Source of the DNA: Lachnospiraceae bacterium
Lineage (GTDB): Bacteria > Bacillota > Clostridia > Lachnospirales > Lachnospiraceae
Direction of reading: 5' to 3'
Length of the DNA: 12,879 nucleotides
Assembly (NCBI GenBank): GCA_003520105.1
Contig: DOVL01000231.1
Coordinates: 1-12,879 of the forward strand
Positions 8,101 through 12,879 of the stretch are shown piece by piece (positions within the stretch are counted from its first letter, which is position 1; each line of letters opens with the position of its first letter). Under the pieces are notes generated by a model. It did not search any database, was not told the origin of the DNA, and saw only the letters and a list, made by a program, of their open reading frames with translations. The translations under genes were made by a program, and so were the position numbers.

Positions 8101-8779
8101 ATGTATTCTTGTTGTGCTGGGCGGAGATGTAAATATCTTACAGCTGAAGGAAATATGCAGTAAAACTGAAGATTTAATGGTGATCGCTGCGGACAGGGGA
8201 CTTGAAGCGCTTGATGAAGCAGGGATATGCCCTGATATCATCATGGGCGACTATGACTCTGTCAGAAAAAGTATTCTGGATAAATACAGAGACCGGAAAA
8301 TGATCACTTTTGATTCGGTCAAGGATTTTACTGATGGTGAAGCTGCTGTAATCAGAGCTATCGAGGAGACCGGTCGGGATTCCGAAGATGACTGCAAGAT
8401 AGTTATTCTGGGCGCAACGGGAAACAGACCGGATCATACCATGGCCAATTTGTCTCTCCTTAAGAAATGTTGTGATGAGGCAAGAAATGCGGTGGTCCTT
8501 ACCGGGAACAGTCGTATAAGGCTGTTTAAGGGGCCGGCGGACATAGATTTTTATAAAAACAGGGAAAAATATGATTATATTTCGCTTCTTCCTTTGGGAG
8601 ACAGCGTTTCAGGGGTGAATATTAAGGGATTCAAATATGATGCTTCGGACCTCTGCCTGGTTCAGGGCAGCAGTCGCGGAATATCAAATGAACTTAGTGA
8701 TGAGGTTGGAAGAATTTCTTTTCTTTCGGGTTATCTGATGATCGTCGAAACGGTTGATCAGGATAATGATTATCGTTAA
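8093..8779 (+). CDS. thiN: Thiamine pyrophosphokinase
   Basis: 228 residues. It converts thiamine and ATP to thiamine pyrophosphate and AMP (ThiN, YloS in B. subtilis). Family motifs are visible: AADRGLEAL, GICPDIIMGDYDS, KDFTDGEAA, and ILGATGNRPDHTMANLSLL in the nucleotide-binding half. In the thiamine-binding C-terminal half there is GFKYDASD and SRGISNEL. The start overlaps the end of rpe (ATG inside GATGAGTAA) with no strong ribosome binding site of its own, consistent with coupled translation. The last ten residues, after LMIV, are encoded in or next to a 31-bp tandem duplication that appears to have changed the stop codon. Activity should be unaffected because the conserved domain ends before this. 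Confidence 0.95.
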   Translation: MSKCILVVLGGDVNILQLKEICSKTEDLMVIAADRGLEALDEAGICPDIIMGDYDSVRKSILDKYRDRKMITFDSVKDFTDGEAAVIRAIEETGRDSEDDCKIVILGATGNRPDHTMANLSLLKKCCDEARNAVVLTGNSRIRLFKGPADIDFYKNREKYDYISLLPLGDSVSGVNIKGFKYDASDLCLVQGSSRGISNELSDEVGRISFLSGYLMIVETVDQDNDYR

Positions 8780-8796
8780 AACGGTTGATCAGGATA
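8735..8796. repeat. 31-bp tandem duplication at the thiN / symporter junction
   Basis: Copies 8735-8765 and 8766-8796 are directly adjacent and match at 27 of 31 positions. The mismatches are at 8735/8766, 8740/8771, 8746/8777 and 8747/8778. The last 18 bases (AAACGGTTGATCAGGATA) are identical in both. Copy 1 lies in the thiN coding frame. Copy 2 contains the thiN stop TAA (8777-8779) and the AGGA ribosome binding site of the next gene. Because 31 is not a multiple of three, the duplication shifts the reading frame. Confidence 0.9.
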
Positions 8797-8800
8797 CGGA

Positions 8801-10342
8801 GTGATTGTTGACGTGATAGCAGTTTTTATAGCTACAATCATATATTTATCGGTTGTTCTTGCAGTTGGCGTATTTTGCTTCAGAAAGGTTCATACGCTGA
8901 ATGAATTCTGCATCGGTGCAAGAGCCAGATGCTCGGCTGAGCTGGGACTTTCAGGGCAGCTTTCAGAGCTGGGCTTTTTTATATTTGTCACGATACCGGC
9001 AGGAATATATCTGTACGGACTTGGTAAGGCGTGGGTGATGGCCGGACTTTTTATCGGTACTATGTTTATCTGGTACCTCATGTCTTTCCGTATGATGAGA
9101 TATTCGCTGAAATACCAGAATGTGTACACACTTCCGGACTATTTTGAGAGAAGATTCGGTAAGGGAGACGCGCTTCCGCTCTCTGCCGCAGTGATAAATA
9201 TACTCTTTGATCTGATAATGTCTTCGGCTCTGATAGTTTTTCTTTCGGAAATAGTATCTGATATATTTGAGATCAAACCAATCATAACTTCGGTTTCATG
9301 CGTGGTTGTTGTTATGCTGTTAATATGTCTTTCGGGCTTTGTCGGAGCCGTAAAGATTGACAGGATAAATGCAATTGTTGTTTTGGCCGCTTTGCTTGCA
9401 ATGCCGGTTGTAACGCTGTTTATTTTCGAGGCTGATGATCTGATCGTGTCTATCATGAACAGCCGTGTTGTCGGAGGTGTAAGCAGATATCTTGACCTCT
9501 TTCGTGTAAATGGAAAAAGCATAAAACCACTCGAGATAGTAAATCAGCTTTCGTGGGGATTTGTTATCATGGGACTTCCGGGACTCATGGTGAGATTTCT
9601 TGCGATAGGTAAAGCCAGAACCGCAAAGCATGGTGGAAGATATGCAATCCTTTTTACACTTCTTGCGCTTTTCTTTACGGTTGTCTGTGGAGTTCTGTAC
9701 AGAGCGTTTTTATATCCGATGATACTTAAAGGCGGTAATGATCATCTGATCATCGCCAAAACTGTAAAAAAACTTACTGAAATGAAGCTTGGATATAAGA
9801 TAGCGGGCGGGCTTATATTTGTCGGCTTTCTGGCGTCAATCATATCGATGCTGATCAGTGAGATACATAATGCCTGTGCGGTTATTTACTGCAGTATTAT
9901 CAGACCAAGGGTAATGAAGAAGAAAAAGATCAGAAAGAATCTGATGGCTCTCAGGATTACTCTTGTGGTCGTTTCACTTATTGTTTTTGCGCTGACCACT
10001 GTCGATATTGATCCTGTGATCATAATTGAAACAGCGCTTATCTGTGTAGGTTCAGCTTTCGGACCGTGTACCATGCTTTCACTCTATTACAGAAGGATGA
10101 ATAAATACGGTGCAACCACAGGTATGCTTTCGGGTGTGATAGTGGCACTTCTCTGGAGATTTCTTGAAGTGTTTAAGGCGAGCGGTGAGATAACCGATCT
10201 GGAGGACATGACCGGTGTAAGTCCGATACTCCCGGCTTTTGTTATTTCAACTCTGCTGATACTTGTTGTAAGTCGCTTAACTCCTGATGTTTCTGAGGCT
10301 ATTAAGAAGGATCATGACGACGTGAAAAACAGAATTCTCTAA
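8801..10342 (+). CDS. Sodium:solute symporter (SSS) family membrane protein, substrate unknown
   Basis: 513 residues, mostly hydrophobic with many membrane-spanning segments, as expected for the SSS family (LeuT fold). PutP-like landmarks are NEFCIGARA after the first helix, TLPDYFERRFG, SGFVGAVKIDRINA with Asp187 aligned to a conserved PutP Asp, and GSAFGPCTMLSLYYRRMNKYGATTGMLSGVIVALLWR near the C-terminus. Sodium-site positions differ from PutP by hand alignment: PutP Asp55 is Glu56, Ser57 is Gly58, Ser340 is kept as Ser349, and Thr341 is Met350. The substrate cannot be deduced. The GTG at 8801 is chosen because an in-frame TGA at 8786 precedes it and AGGA lies 6 bases upstream; GTG at 8813 is an alternative. 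It follows thiN by 21 bp, so it is probably read from the upstream operon. It is not part of the conserved B. subtilis cluster. Confidence 0.85.
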   Translation: MIVDVIAVFIATIIYLSVVLAVGVFCFRKVHTLNEFCIGARARCSAELGLSGQLSELGFFIFVTIPAGIYLYGLGKAWVMAGLFIGTMFIWYLMSFRMMRYSLKYQNVYTLPDYFERRFGKGDALPLSAAVINILFDLIMSSALIVFLSEIVSDIFEIKPIITSVSCVVVVMLLICLSGFVGAVKIDRINAIVVLAALLAMPVVTLFIFEADDLIVSIMNSRVVGGVSRYLDLFRVNGKSIKPLEIVNQLSWGFVIMGLPGLMVRFLAIGKARTAKHGGRYAILFTLLALFFTVVCGVLYRAFLYPMILKGGNDHLIIAKTVKKLTEMKLGYKIAGGLIFVGFLASIISMLISEIHNACAVIYCSIIRPRVMKKKKIRKNLMALRITLVVVSLIVFALTTVDIDPVIIIETALICVGSAFGPCTMLSLYYRRMNKYGATTGMLSGVIVALLWRFLEVFKASGEITDLEDMTGVSPILPAFVISTLLILVVSRLTPDVSEAIKKDHDDVKNRIL

Positions 10343-10456
10343 ATTAACAGAATATTTTTTTCCACGTCATACTTTGTTCATATTTTGAGTTTATATTTAA
10401 ACCATAGTTTTTTTCATGATTCTCTCACAATATTCTAGATAAGTATGTATTTCGCA

Positions 10457-10496
10457 AAACGCTCTGCCAGACATGACGGAGCGTTTCTTTGTGTTT
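10457..10496 (+). terminator. Rho-independent-type terminator after the symporter gene
   Basis: AAACGCTCTG (10457-10466) pairs with CGGAGCGTTT (10477-10486) as a 10-bp stem with one G-U pair around a 10-base loop. It is followed by the U-rich but imperfect tail CTTTGTGTTT. It lies 115 bases after the symporter stop and separates the upstream operon from the bactofilin-pyrH unit. The bases between (10343-10456) are AT-rich with several T runs. They include a weak 5-bp hairpin (10334-10338 with 10349-10353) before a T-run, and I see nothing else there. Confidence 0.75.
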
Positions 10497-10568
10497 AGAT
10501 AATGAGACGAGTGGTTGTCTGCATGGAATATGAGGTATTAATTGTTTCACAGTTTAATAAAAGATTAG

Positions 10569-10597
10569 TAGAGAAAACAAACTACTTGTGATATAAT
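10569..10597 (+). promoter_or_regulatory. Extended -10 promoter for bactofilin-pyrH
   Basis: A perfect TATAAT (10592-10597) is preceded by TG at 10589-10590 (TGATATAAT), with TAGAGA at 10569-10574 as a 4-of-6 -35 match and a 17-base spacer. This is the best sigma-A-type promoter in the window. The expected start point is near 10604, giving a leader of about 45 bases. A short hairpin near its 5' end pairs GGTC (10607-10610) with GACC (10615-10618). Confidence 0.8.
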
Positions 10598-10636
10598 ACC
10601 ATGAGTGGTCTTATGACCTTTTATAAATATGGTTCC

Positions 10637-10641
10637 GGAGG
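10637..10641 (+). promoter_or_regulatory. Ribosome binding site that decides the bactofilin start
   Basis: GGAGG lies 7 bases before the ATG at 10649. The in-frame ATG at 10601 has no ribosome binding site and sits just after the -10 box, where it would be at or upstream of the transcript start. The start at 10649 is therefore preferred. Confidence 0.85.
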
Positions 10642-10648
10642 AATTATA

Positions 10649-12058
10649 ATGGGATTTATTAAGAATTTCAAAAGGGACTTTGCCCAGGCTGTAAATGAGA
10701 TCATGCCTGAGGCTGAGCCTGAAGCAGAGAAGAAAGACAAGAAGAAAAAGAAGAAAAAGGATGAAATTCAGCCTGAGAATACGTATATGCCTGAAAACAT
10801 ATACCCAGATCAGTCCGGAAATATGTATCCGGCTCAACAAGCCGATATTTACCCTGCAGAGGGTGGAGCTGTTTATCCGGCCCAGCCGGAAAATGTATAT
10901 ACTGAGCAGCAGGTGAACTATTATACTGAGCAGCCTGCCGAGTATACTGAAGCGCAGTCCTCTGAGGCAGAGGGACAGACAATGTCAGATATCAGAGAAG
11001 CTGTATCGGAATCAATCCTCAAGGAAGAAGCCGAAGAGGCTATGGAGAAGATCAGACAGCGTTCCGAAGCTGAAAGTGTAATAACTGATGAAGAACTTGA
11101 AGCATATAGTGAGGATGCTTCACAAAATATAGATACACCGGTTGAAGAGGCAGCTGAACAGTATGCCGGGCAGCCGGAAAGTGCGGGAGCGGAAAACGAT
11201 AACAGTAATATTTCTGAGGCTTCGGATGTTGTTTATGAAATGTCCGTGACAATATCTGAAGAGACAGATAATGCTGCTGAGAAGCAGGATGATGTTTCCG
11301 TGGAGACTGAGGCAGTTCCTGGAGAGGCTGAGGCTGTTTCCGAAGTGGCTGAATCTGATTCTGAAGTGAGTGGAACAGCTTCTGAAGAGGTTGGTCAGGA
11401 GATGACGGAGGTTTCTGAAGAGTCTGTGAACGTCGAGCAGTCTGAGGAAGAGAAAGAAGATTTACAGGAAAGCGAGGAAGAAAAAGTGGCTGAGTTTGAT
11501 ACAGAGCTTATAAATACAGATGAGATCACACAGGGAATCGATAGTGCCGATACAACTTATATTACCGCAGGTACTGTGATCAAGGGTGACATCGAAACAG
11601 ATGGCTCAATAGATATAATCGGTTCGGTTAAAGGTAATGTAACCTGCCTCGGTAAACTGATAATTGGCGGAATGGTTGAGGGCGATATTCATGCCGGAGA
11701 TATATATGCAGGACAGGCAAGGATCACCGGTGAGGTTGTTACCGACGGAGCCATAAAGGTTGGTGCGGGAACTGTTATCGAAGGCAACGTTAAAGCTACA
11801 TCAGCAGTTATTGCAGGTGCGGTTAAGGGCGATATTGATGTAAACGGACCTGTTATAATTGATTCTTCAGCGGTAGTGGTAGGCAATGTCAAGACCAAGT
11901 CTGTACAGGTAAATACAGGTGCCGTTATAAAGGGATATTGTTCTCAGGATTATGCCGAGGTTGATCTTGACAGCCTTTTCGGAGGAAGTTCTTCTGAGAA
12001 GAAGTCTGAGGTGGAGGAATCTGCTGAAGACGAGAAGAAGAGTACAAAGAAGAAATAA
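10649..12058 (+). CDS. Large bactofilin (polymer-forming cytoskeletal protein) with long acidic N-terminal extension
   Basis: 469 residues from the chosen start. Bactofilins self-assemble without nucleotides into filaments that scaffold cell-wall or polarity proteins at the membrane. The bactofilin beta-helix is at about 303-430, with repeating short strands of the form GTVIKGDIETDGSIDIIG, GKLIIGGMVEGDI and SAVIAGAVKGDIDVNG. Most bactofilins are under about 200 residues, so the N-terminal 300 residues are unusual. These comprise a probable amphipathic membrane-binding helix (2-19; Phe3, Phe7, Phe11 and Val15 on one face with Lys5, Lys8 and Arg9), a lysine cluster (28-37), a tyrosine octapeptide repeat (52-99), and a Glu/Ser/Val-rich acidic linker to about 300. 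The C-tail (431-469) is Glu/Lys/Ser-rich. It has no transmembrane helix. It has its own promoter, and pyrH follows 19 bp later. The domain call is firm; the cellular role is inferred. Confidence 0.9.
   Translation: MGFIKNFKRDFAQAVNEIMPEAEPEAEKKDKKKKKKKDEIQPENTYMPENIYPDQSGNMYPAQQADIYPAEGGAVYPAQPENVYTEQQVNYYTEQPAEYTEAQSSEAEGQTMSDIREAVSESILKEEAEEAMEKIRQRSEAESVITDEELEAYSEDASQNIDTPVEEAAEQYAGQPESAGAENDNSNISEASDVVYEMSVTISEETDNAAEKQDDVSVETEAVPGEAEAVSEVAESDSEVSGTASEEVGQEMTEVSEESVNVEQSEEEKEDLQESEEEKVAEFDTELINTDEITQGIDSADTTYITAGTVIKGDIETDGSIDIIGSVKGNVTCLGKLIIGGMVEGDIHAGDIYAGQARITGEVVTDGAIKVGAGTVIEGNVKATSAVIAGAVKGDIDVNGPVIIDSSAVVVGNVKTKSVQVNTGAVIKGYCSQDYAEVDLDSLFGGSSSEKKSEVEESAEDEKKSTKKK
10802..10945 (+). 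repeat. Degenerate 24-bp coding repeat (tyrosine octapeptides) in the bactofilin
   Basis: Tyrosines at residues 52, 60, 68, 76, 84 and 92 are spaced exactly eight apart. The units resemble Y-P-A-x-x-x-x-[I/V/M], with Pro after Tyr in the first four and Thr in the last two. Tyr46 and Tyr99 flank the array with slightly different spacing. The DNA copies are diverged, so the repeat is clear only at protein level. Confidence 0.8.
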
Positions 12059-12062
12059 TAGT

Positions 12063-12067
12063 GGAGG
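12063..12067 (+). promoter_or_regulatory. Ribosome binding site that decides the pyrH start
   Basis: GGAGG lies 10 bases before the ATG at 12078 and 16 bases before the next in-frame ATG at 12084. The same reading frame is open back to 11952, inside the bactofilin gene, but that part does not belong to pyrH. Confidence 0.7.
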
Positions 12068-12077
12068 TGGTTTTGGA

Positions 12078-12782
12078 ATGAAGATGGATAGGATCATGCT
12101 CAAGCTGAGCGGTGAGGCTCTTGCGGGCGATAAGAAGACGGGCTTTTCAGAGGAGACAGTAAGAGAGGTTGCTGCTCAGGTTAAGAAGGTTCATGATAAA
12201 GGAATACAGATAGGTGTTGTTATCGGAGGAGGTAATTTCTGGAGAGGAAGAACCTCAAATGATATGGACAGAGTTAAGGCTGATCAGATCGGTATGCTGG
12301 CAACTGTTATGAATGCTATTTACACGGCTGACATGTTCAGAACTCTTGGAATGAAGTGCCATGTTATGACACCTTTCCTCTGCGGAAGCATGACTGAACT
12401 TTTCGACCGCGATAAGGCTATCAGTTATCTTGAGGCAGGAGAGATCGTATTCTTTGCCGGAGGAACAGGACATCCATATTTCTCGACAGATATGGGCATG
12501 GTTCTCTACTCAATTGAGATCAAGGCTGATGTTATTCTTGCAGCTAAGGCTGTTGACGGAGTATATGACAGTGATCCGAATGTAAATCCTGATGCGAAGA
12601 AGATCGACAGCATGACCATGCAGGAGATCGTTGATAAGCAGCTTAAGGTTATCGATCTTGCTGCAGCTGTTCTTGCAGCAGAGAACAAGATGCCGATGAT
12701 GCTCTTCGGACTTAACAAGGAAGACAGCATTATCAAGACAGTATCGGGCAAATTTACGGGGACGGTCGTAACTGTAGATTAA
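12078..12782 (+). CDS. pyrH: UMP kinase (uridylate kinase)
   Basis: 234 residues, the usual size. PyrH phosphorylates UMP to UDP with ATP in pyrimidine nucleotide synthesis. It is a hexameric amino-acid-kinase-family enzyme, unrelated to eukaryotic UMP/CMP kinases, and in characterised bacteria is typically GTP-activated and UTP-inhibited. Motifs visible are LKLSGEALAG at the N-terminus, GGGNFWRG (50-57), DQIGMLAT (69-76), GTGHPYFSTD (129-138) and AKAVDGVYDSDPN around Lys157. The start is set by GGAGG and by the conserved N-terminal strand immediately after. In many bacteria pyrH follows rpsB and tsf; here it follows a bactofilin by 19 bp with no terminator between, so it is probably transcribed from the promoter at 10569-10597. 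frr is the usual downstream neighbour. Confidence 0.98.
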   Translation: MKMDRIMLKLSGEALAGDKKTGFSEETVREVAAQVKKVHDKGIQIGVVIGGGNFWRGRTSNDMDRVKADQIGMLATVMNAIYTADMFRTLGMKCHVMTPFLCGSMTELFDRDKAISYLEAGEIVFFAGGTGHPYFSTDMGMVLYSIEIKADVILAAKAVDGVYDSDPNVNPDAKKIDSMTMQEIVDKQLKVIDLAAAVLAAENKMPMMLFGLNKEDSIIKTVSGKFTGTVVTVD

Positions 12783-12832
12783 TAGATGTACAGAACGTAT
12801 TTTTTAGCAGAGTCATGAGTGATTCTGTGAAA

Positions 12833-12861
12833 ATGACATAAAAAGAAAACGTATATATAAA
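12833..12861 (+). promoter_or_regulatory. Candidate promoter downstream of pyrH, probably for frr
   Basis: ATGACA (12833-12838) and TATAAA (12856-12861) are separated by 17 bases and match the sigma-A consensus well. GAAAGG (12865-12870) could serve as a ribosome binding site for a gene starting just past the window edge. A 9-bp imperfect hairpin (12807-12815 with 12820-12828) lies upstream. It is followed by A-rich sequence, not a U-tract, so it is not a standard terminator. Confidence 0.45.
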
Positions 12862-12879
12862 AACGAAAGGCAGCACATA

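Noticed and set aside
10334..10361. Short hairpin plus T-run right at the symporter stop as a terminator
   Set aside because: The stem is only 5 AT-rich base pairs. The 10-bp stem at 10457-10486 is a much better candidate.
10445..10498. 17-codon open frame starting ATG TAT TTC in the symporter-bactofilin gap
   Set aside because: It runs straight through the terminator hairpin and has no convincing ribosome binding site, so the open frame is most likely coincidental.
10601..10648. Upstream in-frame ATG extending the bactofilin by 16 residues
   Set aside because: It lies only 3 bases after the perfect -10 box, so it would be at or before the transcript start, and it has no ribosome binding site. 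The ATG at 10649 has GGAGG at ideal spacing.
10728..10765. Lysine-coding A/G run in the bactofilin as a programmed frameshift site
   Set aside because: The frame continues cleanly into the repeat and the beta-helix, the run is broken by AAG codons, and no alternative-frame product of interest follows.
11952..12077. 42-residue N-terminal extension of pyrH overlapping the bactofilin gene
   Set aside because: The extension is Arg/Leu-rich shadow sequence from the bactofilin frame. PyrH proteins start near the LKLSGEAL strand, and the ATG at 12078 has a ribosome binding site.
12807..12828. Hairpin after pyrH as a transcription terminator
   Set aside because: The stem has two G-U pairs and is followed by GAAAATGACATAAAA, not a U-tract. 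The T-run lies upstream of the stem.

Overview
This window is a chromosomal segment of a low-to-mid GC Gram-positive, most likely a Lachnospiraceae member (Butyrivibrio-like). Protein-level resemblance and gene order suggest this; I could not run a search. All eleven genes are on the + strand, packed with short gaps or overlaps. I see no tRNA, rRNA, CRISPR array, insertion sequence or riboswitch.

Region 1 (1-8779) is the conserved Firmicute block known from Bacillus subtilis around prpC-prkC: fmt (5' end outside the window), rsmB, rlmN, the PP2C phosphatase prpC, the PASTA kinase prkC, the ribosome-assembly GTPase rsgA, ribulose-phosphate epimerase rpe and thiamine pyrophosphokinase thiN. It combines initiator-tRNA formylation, 16S and 23S rRNA methylation, a cell-wall-sensing kinase/phosphatase pair and a late 30S assembly factor. 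From rlmN onward the genes look cotranscribed, and rsgA/rpe and rpe/thiN overlap.

Region 2 (8735-10342) is an accessory-looking addition: a sodium:solute-symporter-family membrane protein. Its presumed sodium-site residues differ from those of PutP. A 31-bp tandem duplication sits exactly at its junction with thiN. Collapsing the duplication on paper restores a GTGA stop/start overlap between the two genes.

Region 3 (10343-10648) is a 306-bp gap with a rho-independent-type terminator, a strong extended -10 promoter and a good ribosome binding site. It divides two transcription units.

Region 4 (10649-12879) is a large bactofilin followed 19 bp later by pyrH (UMP kinase). After pyrH there is a possible promoter for the next gene, expected to be frr. 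The bactofilin has a short amphipathic N-terminus, a lysine cluster, a tyrosine octapeptide repeat, a long acidic linker and a C-terminal beta-helix.

Most of the window is ordinary core genome. The parts most worth a second look are the bactofilin with its repeat and its coupling to pyrH, the atypical SSS transporter, and the tandem duplication at the thiN/transporter junction. I found no clear evidence of a wholly new multi-gene system.
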